A stretch of 64,000 nucleotides of DNA, from assembly GCA_964019655.1 (NCBI GenBank), contig CAXHTR010000003.1, forward strand, positions 496,001 to 560,000, given 5' to 3'. The translations under genes and the position numbers were made by a program. The DNA comes from Perkinsela sp. pyNocScin1. Taxonomy: Eukaryota > Euglenozoa > Kinetoplastea > Prokinetoplastida > Perkinselidae. Below the pieces are notes generated by a model. It saw only the letters and a program-made list of their open reading frames with translations, was not told the origin of the DNA and ran no database searches. Each line of letters starts with the position of its first letter. Position 1 is the stretch's first letter. Positions 34,963 to 43,924 of the stretch are shown here, piece after piece.

Positions 34963-37620
34963 ATGCTATGGTCAAATTTGATTGATGATTTTGCGAGAAG
35001 TTTATATCTTTTGATTCCTAAAGCGTGTTGCGTGGTCCGCACTTCACTTGTAGAAGACAAAAGGGGTCTGTACGTTTTTTCCGCGGCCTGCTTAGCTATT
35101 TGGGCCTACGCCCGAGCACACACTCGGTGCAATGAAAAAATCAACAATATATGGCAATGCGTAGCAAGTGATGTACTCAAACCCATGATGCACCAAGGAT
35201 CGTATTACACTTCAAAAGCCGTAATTTCGGAAAATATGCAAGCAAATTTATATCAAAGCCTTGAAATAGCTCGTAAGCTGCGCATCAAGCCCTCTGATGC
35301 ATGCTTTGAGCTCATATGTTCAGAACTTGCCAGAACCGAATTCCCTTCTTTTATGATTAAGTCAGAAAAAAAATCATGTAAAGGCAGTGAATTATTAGCT
35401 CATGGAATCAGATTATTGCGTGCCCCATGTTTTCTGTTCGAGGCTCTTTTATTCGGGATTATATATCCAGATATTTTGCAAGGTGAACTTGAAGTTATGC
35501 AAAAGTTCCCAGAAGTTCTCTCGGGACTCAAAGATGAATACAAGCAGGAGATTCAAATGGCTTTTACTTATGAAATCGTGCGAAAGACCATTGGGCTTCT
35601 GAATTACATTGTGCTCAGCTCATACATGAAAACCTTATCATACATTACAGTCGCGTCAGCATCCCTTGTATCTCAAACTATTCGTAGCAGGTGGTTTTCG
35701 ACTTCCTCTACAAAAGTGCTTCAAGCTGACATCTTTGAAGCTTTGAGTAGACTGTTTTTCGAAACAGGCGTACATATCGAGAAAAGCCTGATAAGCCCAG
35801 CCGAAATTCATGGCACCAGCTTGCTTTGTCTGGGATTCTTTTGTGATTATATTATTGATACGTGCGTTGAATCAATGCTCATGAAATGCGTAGTACTCAC
35901 ATCCTCCATGTATCGCAAAGTGGTCGAGGTCAAGTTTTACCAAGCGCTCGAAAATGCCCCGACTGAGTTTTTTGATCTGCATAGCTTCGACGATATCGAA
36001 GAAATGTATTATTATATTCATGACCTTGAGGGAGTTGATACGCAACTACAGGTTATGACGAAAAATGTCGTAAAGACACTGTCAAAGTTGCGGACAGTTT
36101 CGAAAACTCTTCATATTTCACCACTGATTCTCTTCTCACTTCTCATTTTTCGCTTTTTGGCTTCGCGTGCCACGGGTTATATGACAGGCACTTTAGACTT
36201 GGTGAGCTTGAGTGAACTGGATAGTTTAGCTGCACCGATGAAAAGCATCACACGTTCTTCAATGCACTTGCAGATACAGAGAGACCAAATTCTTTTCCAT
36301 AATGAGCTCTACCAAGCCTTAATCCAGAACATTAAAAGTCTGCGGTGTATTGGAGTGGGTAACAAGCTTTTGAAAGAGTTTCGATTAGCTGCCGCTGAAA
36401 CCCCATGGTTTGCCTGTTTGGACTTATCGAGCTTCGCCTCCACCAGCATCTTGAAGCTATTCAAAAAGCTTCAAGGCTCCGCCCCGTTTTCCTTTGCTTC
36501 AGCTGTAACCTTCGACGATATTTCACAAGCGATCGTATTTATTCTCAACAGGCCACTCATGAAATTTGTGAATTTTATACAAATATGTGTTGAGGCTCTC
36601 GCCTTTTTACTCAGTGTTACAAAAAGCGACCAAAACTCATGCAGCATTGATGCAACAAGACTTATCGCAGGGAGCTTTGATGCAATACAAAATGTGGGAA
36701 AAGATCTTACCAACTGTATGCAAATTTTTGATCTGATTTACCACAACGCCTACAAGGCGACAGAGCTTAACGACTTCTTTGCGCCCTCCGAGGAAGAAAA
36801 AATGTTATATCCTGCACGAATCCGGCAAAGTGCACCATCATTTCATCCCTGTGAGAATGCGGGTGGTAAGATTGAGTTGCAAAATATTTCATTTCGATAT
36901 TTCGGAAAGCAAATCGATGCAGTACATAAAGTAAGTGCCCAGATTCCTCTCGGTTCTTTCACGGTGATTCGAGGTCGAAACGGATGTGGAAAATCCAGCT
37001 TGCTCTCACTGCTTGCTGGTGTGTACGCACCTGCACAAGGTTCTATTACACTTGCCATCAACCATGACTCGTGCGTTAGTGAAGCTAAGTTCATTGACAT
37101 CGAGTCATGGCAAAGCCTTGTTGCTTGCTTGGGGCAAGAGCACGCTCTGCTCCCGTGCTCAATGCGCACCAACATCTTGTGCGCGCGCACAAACATCAAC
37201 CCAGCGGAGCTAGAGAAGCTATGTAAAAAGCTTGGCCTTTGGGAAGATATCGAAAATCTTTCTAATGGTCTTGACACAATCGTGGGCCGTGGTAAGGATG
37301 CTGTGAGGCTGAGCAAAGGACAGGCTCAAAAAGTAATGCTTGCCCGCGCATTTTCTGGCGACACGCGCATTCTACTTTTAGACGAACCATCAAATTTCTT
37401 AGACATAGAGTCAAAGTGTCGCCTAATTTCGATGATACGAAGCTTTCTTATGGAAGGTGATGCTGATGATGATGTCGCACTGGCAAATGGAGAGCCATTT
37501 CCTATGCGTGCCATCCCGCGAACAGTGGTATGCGTATCTCATGACGAGCAAATCATCGCAAATGCGGATTTTTGTATTGAGCTCTCAAAATCGTCACAAG
37601 TACCATCCGAAAAAAAGTGA
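34963..37620 (+). CDS. ABC half-transporter, peroxisomal/glycosomal ABCD type
   Basis: This 885-residue protein has an N-terminal membrane domain of about six helices (for example ILFSLLIFRFLASRATGYM) and one nucleotide-binding domain. Walker A is VIRGRNGCGKSSLLSLL (about 671), the signature is LSKGQAQKVMLARA (about 783, Lys in place of the usual second Gly of LSGGQ) and Walker B is ILLLDEPSNFLD (about 803). The VCVSHDEQ H-loop ends the domain. One TMD plus one NBD with DEPSN fits ABCD proteins, which import acyl-CoAs into peroxisomes. Kinetoplastids have three such transporters in glycosomes (GAT1-3). The protein must dimerise. The start is the ATG at 34963, downstream of a CTTTTCTCAG acceptor-like run; the frame to 34948 opens with TTG. 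Confidence 0.87.
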   Translation: MLWSNLIDDFARSLYLLIPKACCVVRTSLVEDKRGLYVFSAACLAIWAYARAHTRCNEKINNIWQCVASDVLKPMMHQGSYYTSKAVISENMQANLYQSLEIARKLRIKPSDACFELICSELARTEFPSFMIKSEKKSCKGSELLAHGIRLLRAPCFLFEALLFGIIYPDILQGELEVMQKFPEVLSGLKDEYKQEIQMAFTYEIVRKTIGLLNYIVLSSYMKTLSYITVASASLVSQTIRSRWFSTSSTKVLQADIFEALSRLFFETGVHIEKSLISPAEIHGTSLLCLGFFCDYIIDTCVESMLMKCVVLTSSMYRKVVEVKFYQALENAPTEFFDLHSFDDIEEMYYYIHDLEGVDTQLQVMTKNVVKTLSKLRTVSKTLHISPLILFSLLIFRFLASRATGYMTGTLDLVSLSELDSLAAPMKSITRSSMHLQIQRDQILFHNELYQALIQNIKSLRCIGVGNKLLKEFRLAAAETPWFACLDLSSFASTSILKLFKKLQGSAPFSFASAVTFDDISQAIVFILNRPLMKFVNFIQICVEALAFLLSVTKSDQNSCSIDATRLIAGSFDAIQNVGKDLTNCMQIFDLIYHNAYKATELNDFFAPSEEEKMLYPARIRQSAPSFHPCENAGGKIELQNISFRYFGKQIDAVHKVSAQIPLGSFTVIRGRNGCGKSSLLSLLAGVYAPAQGSITLAINHDSCVSEAKFIDIESWQSLVACLGQEHALLPCSMRTNILCARTNINPAELEKLCKKLGLWEDIENLSNGLDTIVGRGKDAVRLSKGQAQKVMLARAFSGDTRILLLDEPSNFLDIESKCRLISMIRSFLMEGDADDDVALANGEPFPMRAIPRTVVCVSHDEQIIANADFCIELSKSSQVPSEKK

Positions 37621-37717
37621 GTCCTTGAAACTCTCATGTTTAATTCTTGTCGATCCCACACGTCGATTAAGCATTTGCTTCAAACATTTCCTTTTCCTCA
37701 TTCTCTGTACCTTTTCA

Positions 37718-38404
37718 ATGATACAAGTACGCGATCCTCGGCATTCGATTTTTTTCTTGGATAACTTATTTACATTCAGTGCTGATGAGCTTAAATCAAT
37801 GCGCACATACGTGCGCGCCCGCTCTCAGCGATCGCTTTTCTATACTTCACCCCGAGAGCGCAGTTTTGAGTCTTACAGTAAGTCTGGCCGCCTGTTGAGT
37901 GAAATTGAGATCTTCCACGTGAAGCATCATGCTGAATTTGAGCAGCTCATCCCATGCATAATTAAAACGCTTCAAGCTATCCTATGCGTTCATAAGACGT
38001 ACCTCACGAAGCATGCTAGTAGTATGCATGCTTCTATCCGTCAGTTCGAGACAAGCCAGAGGCCACAAATCTCACTCGAGGATTACATTTGGCGCATTGC
38101 AAACCATACATACACGTCGCCGTCAACTATTTTAAGCGCTTTCATTCTTCTCGATCGGCTAATGCACAATTATCATATTGTAATCACCGAGATGAACTGC
38201 TATAAGTTCTTCTTTGTTGCCGTGCGTGTCGCTTCGAAAGTCCTCGAGTTTCGCACTTTGAACAACAAGAATTTTGCTGGAATCGGTGGAATATCCAACA
38301 AACACCTAAACGAGCTCGAAGCCTCCTTCGTCGGGCTTTTAGAGTTTGAAGTCTTTATATCGCCAACGGAGTTTCAAAAGTATGCTTCGAGATTGTGTGT
38401 TTAA
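37718..38404 (+). CDS. PHO80-like cyclin
   Basis: This 228-residue protein carries a cyclin box in its C-terminal half. SLEDYIWRIANHTYTSPSTI is followed by AFILLDRLMH, the A-x-x-x-L-D-R helix, and then by NCYKFFFVAVRVASKVLEFRT and NNKNFAGIGGISNKHLNELE, which fit the PHO80/P-type cyclins (R-x-x-x-x-A-x-K-x-x-x-D/E ... N-x-x-F/Y-x-x-I/V-G-G). It ends at the fifth helix (LLEFEVFISPTEF). Such cyclins are the main mitotic-type partners of CRKs in trypanosomes and of PHO85 in fungi. The start at 37718 follows the ABC gene by 97 bases; an open extension back into that gene lacks family similarity. Confidence 0.85.
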   Translation: MIQVRDPRHSIFFLDNLFTFSADELKSMRTYVRARSQRSLFYTSPRERSFESYSKSGRLLSEIEIFHVKHHAEFEQLIPCIIKTLQAILCVHKTYLTKHASSMHASIRQFETSQRPQISLEDYIWRIANHTYTSPSTILSAFILLDRLMHNYHIVITEMNCYKFFFVAVRVASKVLEFRTLNNKNFAGIGGISNKHLNELEASFVGLLEFEVFISPTEFQKYASRLCV

Positions 38405-38562
38405 GAAAAAGAGGGCTATGAAGCTACTCCGTCATAGCAAGGTGGAAATGTACGAAGGATTGTCGCCAGGTGTATGATAGTGTACTGTACCAATAGTCTC
38501 TGATATGCGTCTTGTGGGCGCTTGCGGTCTTAATATTATTTCACTTTGATACTTTTTACTGT

Positions 38563-38922
38563 ATGATGGAAGACTTGAAAAAAGCCACAGCGCCGCAACC
38601 CATTGTTGAAGACACACACCGCATCCGCATCACCCTTACAGCAAAAGACTCCAAGGCCCTTGAGAAGGTGTGCACCGAACTCGTTGGTGGTGCGCGCGAG
38701 CGCCTTGTGCCCGTCAAGGGTCCCGTCCGAATGCCAACGCGAACTATGCGCATCACCACGCGCAAGAGTCCATGCGGTGAGGGAACTAATACATGGGATC
38801 ACTTTCAAATGCGTGTTCACAAACGCGTCATTGATCTCCGCTGCTCGCAGGAGATGGTCCGCCAGATCACTGCAATCAATATCGCGCAGGGTGTGGACAT
38901 CGAGGTTTTCGTCACAAACTAA
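38563..38922 (+). CDS. RPS20: Cytosolic ribosomal protein uS10 (S20e)
   Basis: This 119-residue protein of the small ribosomal subunit head is recognised by [19 protein letters not shown], the [20 protein letters not shown] segment with the conserved GPVRMPT, and [21 protein letters not shown], typical of eukaryotic S20. It ends with [17 protein letters not shown]. Two adjacent in-frame ATGs at 38563 and 38566 are both possible starts. The 65 bases before the ATG contain no AG dinucleotide, which matters for trans-splicing (see findings). The gene shows more G and C in third positions than its neighbours, as expected for a highly expressed gene. Confidence 0.97.
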   Translation: MMEDLKKATAPQPIVEDTHRIRITLTAKDSKALEKVCTELVGGARERLVPVKGPVRMPTRTMRITTRKSPCGEGTNTWDHFQMRVHKRVIDLRCSQEMVRQITAINIAQGVDIEVFVTN

Positions 38923-39044
38923 TCATCGTCTGATGCGAATCGCACGGCTATAATACAATAAATTCCTAAAAACATTTCCCCGTGTTATTTTTACAAAGGG
39001 CATATTGAAGATCGGCTTTTATTGTTCCTTTGCCAATCTTTTCA

Positions 39045-39878
39045 ATGGAAACAGTCAGCACGAAAGAAACCACGGCGACCGCGGTTTCGACAACAGTGGC
39101 ATCGTTGATCGCAAGCATCAGTGATGTCGAGGGCAGACTTCGGCTTATGCATTCCAGCCAAGCTGAGGAAAAGGCACGTAACACGATGCTCGGGCGAGAT
39201 CTTGAAAGGCTTGATGTTGACATCGCGTTCCTCACGAAAATCAAGCTGGATAGTATGCGTAGTCTCCAGGAGTACATTGACCGCCTCGGGCGAGGCCAGC
39301 AGGAATTTCATGCAGCAAAAAGGGTGCAACATGCACAAAAAAATGATTTCGGAATGCTCCTAGTCATCAAAAAAGGCACGCGAGATGCTCTCGTGCGAAA
39401 GACAGATGTCATGCTGGGAGACTGCAGTACAGTGGACGCCGCGCCGGAAGAGCTTCGCAACCGAATCTTCGGTGGCGTGGACAATGCAGAGATAGACGCC
39501 CTACATGGCCAGGTCAAAGCAGTAAAAGCCAACTTCACGAATACATTGAATGAATATCAAGCCGTGACACATGCAGCCAAAGCGTCCGACAACTCCGCGT
39601 GCCAAGCGTCGCGTGAAGAGCTTGAGAGCATACTTGTTGAGTGTGGTGGAATAAAATCTATAGGTGTAGCGGAGGCAAAGTCGCACGAATCGTTTTTAAT
39701 GGGACACATTAACGTAGGTGGGTTAGATAGCTTAGATGAGGCGCATCGTGTCGCAGAATCTTGGAAATCGCAGTCGAAACTCTTTGCTTATGAAGAAAAC
39801 TGTATCTTGCAAAACCTATCAATGACGCAAGCATCCAATGTTTGTCCAAGTTGTCGCAGCAGTGTGCCACATTTTTAG
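39045..39878 (+). CDS. Unrecognised coiled-coil protein with C-terminal CxxC
   Basis: This 277-residue protein is mostly helical. Heptad-like stretches lie at about 25-110 (SDVEGRLRLMHSSQAEEKAR, RDLERLDVDIAFLTKI) and 150-200. The C terminus has CPSC in NVCPSCRSSV, a single CxxC that could bind metal only with a partner. It has no signal peptide or membrane segment. The start is the ATG at 39045, downstream of a pyrimidine-rich run and AG (about 38975-38998). I do not recognise the family; a structural or adaptor role would fit the coiled coil. Confidence 0.72.
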   Translation: METVSTKETTATAVSTTVASLIASISDVEGRLRLMHSSQAEEKARNTMLGRDLERLDVDIAFLTKIKLDSMRSLQEYIDRLGRGQQEFHAAKRVQHAQKNDFGMLLVIKKGTRDALVRKTDVMLGDCSTVDAAPEELRNRIFGGVDNAEIDALHGQVKAVKANFTNTLNEYQAVTHAAKASDNSACQASREELESILVECGGIKSIGVAEAKSHESFLMGHINVGGLDSLDEAHRVAESWKSQSKLFAYEENCILQNLSMTQASNVCPSCRSSVPHF

Positions 39879-40042
39879 CTCATATGAATGGTTAAAAGAC
39901 TTTTAACAATATGTACTGAAAAGGCTAAAGAAATGTATATTTCACTGATATCATCCTTGCTTTCTGATGCTTTGATGAAATCGTTTCTTTCACTCAGCTC
40001 GGAACTTCCTATCTTTACCTGTGCTTTTCGAATACGTTAGTT

Positions 40043-40747
40043 ATGTCGAACTGTGTGCTTAGCACGGCTATAGCGAAACTGAGTGATAAACTCATGCTTT
40101 GTTCACACGGAAGCAACCAGTTCCAGTTACAAGAGCGTGCTCTCATCGAGAATCTTCAATCGAGCGCTGCGCTGAGTGTGCGAAGCCCACTGTCACGCAT
40201 AACTGTCGACGATGGAAAAGCGCGTCGATTCTTTTGCCTGGTCGACTCCGCTTATGGCGTCGTTTACTTCTGCCTTTGCAATCGAGGTGTGGGCTCGAGC
40301 AAACTCATATTCAGCTATCTTGACAGCATAATGAAGGCCTTCGCTTCGCAATTCGCTGTACAATCGCTGGTGGATGTTTCGACACCATACAAGTTTATCA
40401 GCTTCGACGCGACCATCGCTACAAAGACTTGCGAACTTGAGAAGGCTATCCAGGGAAACACGCAGGGACAGCCTTTTGGAGGAAGCCGCCCAGCTGGAGA
40501 GATAAGCTCGCAGCTAACCGAAGTACAGGACATTATTCGAACCAACTTGGACGATCTCGTCATGCGTGGTCAAAAACTAGAGACTATGCAAAAGTTCTCA
40601 TCGGAACTGCGTGAAGAGAGCACACGATTCCGGAAGAAAAGCGCCGCTCTTAATCGAAGCGCCGTTAAGCAGTATATTTTATTAGGCGTGATGGTTTGCT
40701 TACTTCTGCTGTATTTGCTCTGGGGTAGAAAAGGTATGGAAAGGTAG
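40043..40747 (+). CDS. SEC22: SEC22-like longin R-SNARE
   Basis: This 234-residue SNARE has an N-terminal longin domain, an R-SNARE motif and a C-terminal anchor. GVVYFCLCNRGVGSSKLIFSYLDSI followed by STPYKFISFDATI follows SEC22's longin closely. The SNARE helix (SQLTEVQDIIRTNLDDLVMR) has the zero-layer Arg in VMRGQKLE. The tail anchor is YILLGVMVCLLLLYLLW. SEC22 works in ER-Golgi fusion in both directions. The alternative, VAMP7, is less likely given the N-terminal match. ATG at 40043 lies three bases after a TTTTCGAATACGTTAG acceptor-like run. It is the last gene of this + strand run. Confidence 0.88.
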   Translation: MSNCVLSTAIAKLSDKLMLCSHGSNQFQLQERALIENLQSSAALSVRSPLSRITVDDGKARRFFCLVDSAYGVVYFCLCNRGVGSSKLIFSYLDSIMKAFASQFAVQSLVDVSTPYKFISFDATIATKTCELEKAIQGNTQGQPFGGSRPAGEISSQLTEVQDIIRTNLDDLVMRGQKLETMQKFSSELREESTRFRKKSAALNRSAVKQYILLGVMVCLLLLYLLWGRKGMER

Positions 40748-41054
40748 GCGCAAGAGGCAGGGCATCTTGATATTGCACCGAATGTGTCTACGTAAAATCG
40801 CTATGCTCTTTCTTACCATGACCCTGATTATTCTCATTTTTCTTCTGTGAATGTTAGCGCGAAGTGCTAGTACTTTTGTACGAATCTTTGCGCTTTTTAT
40901 ATGATACGAAATGTAGCGAATAGCCTTCTATGCATGGGATTAACGCCACTTTTCAGGTCTGTATTCTTTTGACACGAATGCGAGATCAGCTAATCCACTA
41001 AGATTATGAGCTACGAAATGCTAGAAGCGCAGGATAGTTATGAAACGAAGTGCT

Positions 41055-42656
41055 TTACTTTTGCGTAACTTTCGAAAACCTATCCGCTTCGAGTAGACCA
41101 AGTAGTTCACCTGCAAGGTAGAGTGAGCCACACGAGATAACGCACATGCCCTTCATGCAAAGCCCCTCTATACTTTTTTGCGTTAAATTAAGAGACTTAA
41201 CGTTAATTCGGTATCTTTTGCTGTGCACGTAATGCGCAATAGCCTGAACTTGCTCGTCTTGCCAGGTTGAGTTTATCATCGCCTCCTCGCGGTGCCTTTC
41301 TTGCTGCGTACCACCGCAAGCACTGATCTCAGCGATGAGTGACTTTGGCGCTGGACAGGGAACAAAAATCGTGTGCACCGTAGAAACTCGATTCCCAAGC
41401 CCTGTGAAAAGCTTATCAATGAGCGCCACTGGGTCGCGTGGCTTATTGCACGTAAATAAGATTGTAACTTTTTCTGTCCCCTGACGCCGCTGCATATTCC
41501 ACGATGCCCATTGGCCGCAATAATCCATGCTCTCAACTGTGTGCGCACCATCTATCAAAAACACAGCACTTGTTTTCTGATCTGTTCGAATCGTCCATCG
41601 GGCATCAAGCTGTAGAGTCTGGAGATTTCGTAAGGCATCGCTGAGTACTTCAATGCAAGGTTCACCGCATAGCAGCTGTACGGCGTAGGCCTCGCCCGTG
41701 TGAATTCGTACGCTCTGTTTGAAGAGCGCAGTGTCGCGAAAGACGTCTAAGAAAATTCCACAAAGTGTGGCAGCTAATGGGGCATTAAGCGAAATTGGAT
41801 TGATCATCATACTCAATTTGCCTTCATTATTGCCTAATTGGTTCAGGGCAGCAGGGGCAATGAAAAGTTTAGTACGAATTGCTGCTGCCTTCTTTTGAAA
41901 AACTTCAATTAGCTCAGTTTTAGATGCGATCGAGTGTGCTAACACAGCTGGAGTGCTTGCTCGAAATATACCCGCCTTTTCCATTGCTATTTCTTCCAGG
42001 CTTTCGCCGAGAATTTCTTGATGATCATACCCTATGCTTGTAATACCACTGACTGCGATGCCTTCAATAGCATTTGTCGCGTCCAATCTACCGCCAATGC
42101 CAGCCTCGATAATCAATACATCCGATGCGTAGTTTTTGGCGACGCTGAGAAAAAGAAGAGTCATGAAGCAGAAGAACATGGATTTCGGTTGATTAAAAGA
42201 GGACTCTGGGAAATCATTTTTGCTGTGCCACAATCTAAATGCGAAGGCATCCGTTTCACTGAGTTCAGCTGTTGGAATTTGGAACGATCTTAACTCGGTG
42301 AACAAATCGCGCAGATGAAAGAACTCTTTTGCAAAGTCTTGTTGGCTGAGCATGCTTCCATTTACGAGAATTCGTTCACGTATTGTTTGCAAATGGGGTG
42401 ATGTGAACAGCACAGTTTTCAGGCCCTGTGTCCGTAGAATTTTATCGCAACAAAATGCAGTCGTTCCTTTTCCCTTTGTCCCCGCGAGATGAATGGCACT
42501 TCTTGGCCTGGGGGATAGCTTGAAGCAGCTGACATGCAGCCGAACCCATGCTTTTGAACTGTCGCATCCTCGTCGACTCTCGCACCCTTTTTCGAGCTTT
42601 TTGAAGCGAATCATGCTTTCCAAGAACTGAAGTGCAGATTGATAGCTTCTATCCAT
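41055..42656 (-). CDS. FPGS: Folylpolyglutamate synthase
   Basis: This 533-residue Mur-ligase family enzyme adds glutamates to folates. The ATP loop is HLAGTKGKGTTAFCC (about 57-71). The family's TSPHLQTIRERILVNG follows, then the second signature GYDHQEILGESLEEIAMEKAG. LIDGAHTVESMDYCGQWASW corresponds to the DGAHT segment of the C-terminal domain. Length fits a eukaryotic FPGS with insertions. Kinetoplastids use one FPGS for cytosolic and mitochondrial folates. It stands alone on the left of the tRNA cluster and runs convergently towards SEC22. Confidence 0.93.
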   Translation of the reverse strand: MDRSYQSALQFLESMIRFKKLEKGCESRRGCDSSKAWVRLHVSCFKLSPRPRSAIHLAGTKGKGTTAFCCDKILRTQGLKTVLFTSPHLQTIRERILVNGSMLSQQDFAKEFFHLRDLFTELRSFQIPTAELSETDAFAFRLWHSKNDFPESSFNQPKSMFFCFMTLLFLSVAKNYASDVLIIEAGIGGRLDATNAIEGIAVSGITSIGYDHQEILGESLEEIAMEKAGIFRASTPAVLAHSIASKTELIEVFQKKAAAIRTKLFIAPAALNQLGNNEGKLSMMINPISLNAPLAATLCGIFLDVFRDTALFKQSVRIHTGEAYAVQLLCGEPCIEVLSDALRNLQTLQLDARWTIRTDQKTSAVFLIDGAHTVESMDYCGQWASWNMQRRQGTEKVTILFTCNKPRDPVALIDKLFTGLGNRVSTVHTIFVPCPAPKSLIAEISACGGTQQERHREEAMINSTWQDEQVQAIAHYVHSKRYRINVKSLNLTQKSIEGLCMKGMCVISCGSLYLAGELLGLLEADRFSKVTQK

Positions 42657-43250
42657 ATTACAGAAATTATATCAAAAGATACATACAAGTATACAGCTGC
42701 CTTGAAGAGCACTGAGAAGAATGCGATCAAGATATTTCGCTCATGCATCGAGTACGTCCTAACAAGACGCTGAATACGCTCATACAGCCGGCTATGATGT
42801 TAAAGTATAGTGAGGCGGAATCAAATAACCGAAGAATGCATGTGCAATGTAAGTCGCTAAGGAAAATAAAGATATGGTAAATATTGAAATTATCTAGGCC
42901 TAAGAAGTAGCGCCATAATAAATTCTTGCATACTTGCACCCATTGTTAAGAGTTCTGGTACTCATCTACTTTCACTGTATCTGTACCCTCAACTTTTACC
43001 ACTAATTAATCCACAGTCTAAACCAAGGTTTCAATTTAGGGGGAAATTTCCCCCTTTGGGGGAAAAGCACCTTTCTGAAATCTTTGATGATCATCTAAAA
43101 AGCCTTCGTACGTACAAGCCTTCATATAAGGCAGGGGGAAAAGGGATTCTAAATTGTGAGAAATCACTGAAACCCTGGTCTAAACCAAAACCCTGCGATC
43201 GCGCGGGTATGGGCTTTCTCTACTGTGTATGCACCCCGGCCTCGCCGTTA
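42657..43250. other. Intergenic stretch upstream of FPGS and the tRNA cluster
   Basis: About 590 bases without a convincing gene. It holds G5A3/T3C5 nested palindromes at 43039-43065 and a shorter GCCTT-CATAT-AAGGC inverted repeat near 43116-43130, before the initiator tRNA. I checked the - strand here for an snRNA driven by a divergent tRNA, as in trypanosomes, and recognised none. Confidence 0.6.
43039..43065. repeat. Nested G5A3/T3C5 palindromes
   Basis: Bases 43039-43054 are a perfect 16-base palindrome of five G, AAATTT and five C. The right half can pair instead with TTT-GGGGG-AAA just downstream (43047-43054 with 43058-43065), an 8-bp stem with a 3-base loop. The two foldings are exclusive. 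Confidence 0.92.
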
Positions 43251-43323
43251 AGCACGGTGGCGCAGTGGTTAGCGCGGTGGGCTCATAACCCACAGGTCGT
43301 AGGATCGAAACCTACCTGTGCTA
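43251..43323 (+). tRNA. Initiator tRNA-Met (CAT)
   Basis: A 73-base cloverleaf with fully paired 7-bp acceptor stem beginning with A1-U72, D stem GCGC/GCGC, anticodon stem GTGGG/CCCAC and loop CTCATAA. The T loop ATCGAAA, with A at position 54, and the A1-U72 pair are hallmarks of the eukaryotic initiator. Discriminator A; CCA is not encoded. Confidence 0.96.
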
Positions 43324-43372
43324 TCTCTGGTGGCATTGCAAGTGGTCTGTATACACGTGTCTCGGATCTCGC

Positions 43373-43444
43373 GCTCCCATAGTGTAGTGGTAAGCACCTT
43401 AGACTCTGAATCTGAAAACCTCGGTTCGAATCCGAGTGGGAGTG
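43373..43444 (+). tRNA. tRNA-Gln (CTG)
   Basis: A 72-base cloverleaf. Acceptor GCTCCCA pairs with TGGGAGT (first pair G-U). Anticodon stem TTAGA/TCTGA, loop CTCTGAA with anticodon CTG. T stem CTCGG/CCGAG with loop TTCGAAT. Discriminator G. Confidence 0.95.
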
Positions 43445-43494
43445 ATTCACACTTTTCTATACACGTATATGCTACTAAATATGAGTCTTCTCAA

Positions 43495-43566
43495 GGGCGT
43501 TTAGCTCAGTGGTAGAGCGCTCGATTTGCATTCGAGAGGCCTGGGGTTCAATCCCCCAATCGTCCA
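43495..43566 (+). tRNA. tRNA-Ala (TGC)
   Basis: A 72-base cloverleaf. The acceptor stem GGGCGTT/ATCGTCC has the G3-U70 pair that marks alanine tRNAs, with one U-U mismatch at position 6-67. Anticodon TGC in loop TTTGCAT. T arm TGGGG-TTCAATC-CCCCA. Discriminator A. Confidence 0.95.
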
Positions 43567-43614
43567 TTTCAGCATAGATTTATGTGCTCAAACTTTAAAG
43601 TCGCTTCATGGACA

Positions 43615-43687
43615 GCGATGGTCGTCTAGTGGTTAGGATGTGTGCTTCACACGCACGAGATCGCGGGTTCGATCCCCGCCCGTCGTA
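43615..43687 (+). tRNA. tRNA-Val (CAC)
   Basis: A 73-base cloverleaf with acceptor GCGATGG paired to CCGTCGT. Three registers of the GT-rich anticodon arm can pair (TTC, TCA, CAC anticodons). Only CAC gives both U33 and a purine at 37, so Val is chosen. T arm GCGGG-TTCGATC-CCCGC. The D-arm resembles tRNA-Glu, the main alternative. Confidence 0.85.
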
Positions 43688-43723
43688 CTTTGTGAATGCT
43701 CGGATTTTCTGCGGTATTCAAAA

Positions 43724-43803
43724 TGACGAGAGTGGGGTTCGAACCCACGCCCCGCAGGAGTAGAGCCTTAATCTACCGTCTTAGACCACTCGACCATCTC
43801 GCC
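43724..43803 (-). tRNA. tRNA-Leu (AAG)
   Basis: An 80-base class II tRNA with an extended variable arm. Acceptor GGCGAGA/TCTCGTC, anticodon stem GTAGA/TCTAC, loop TTAAGGC with anticodon AAG. T arm GTGGG-TTCGAAC-CCCAC. Discriminator A, as in leucine tRNAs. It needs inosine at 34 to read both CTT and CTC. Confidence 0.94.
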
Positions 43804-43852
43804 TATACGGACTGTAGCACTATTTGTACACTAGGATATATTGAAGTCAGAA

Positions 43853-43924
43853 GGGCCGCTGCGGGAATCGAACCCACAACCTCTCCCACCCGAAGGGAGA
43901 ATCATGCCACTAGACCAAGCGGCC
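43853..43924 (-). tRNA. tRNA-Pro (CGG)
   Basis: A 72-base cloverleaf with a perfectly paired acceptor GGCCGCT/AGCGGCC. Anticodon loop TTCGGGT, anticodon CGG. T arm GTGGG-TTCGATT-CCCGC with one G-U pair. Discriminator C, as in eukaryotic proline tRNAs. Confidence 0.95.

Noticed and set aside
40043..40747. VAMP7
   Set aside because: The longin domain details and spacing to the SNARE motif follow SEC22 more closely.
43615..43687. tRNA-Glu (TTC) or a suppressor/Sec tRNA (TCA) at the Val locus
   Set aside because: Both registers pair, but TTC would lack U33 and TCA would lack a purine at 37. Only CAC satisfies both.
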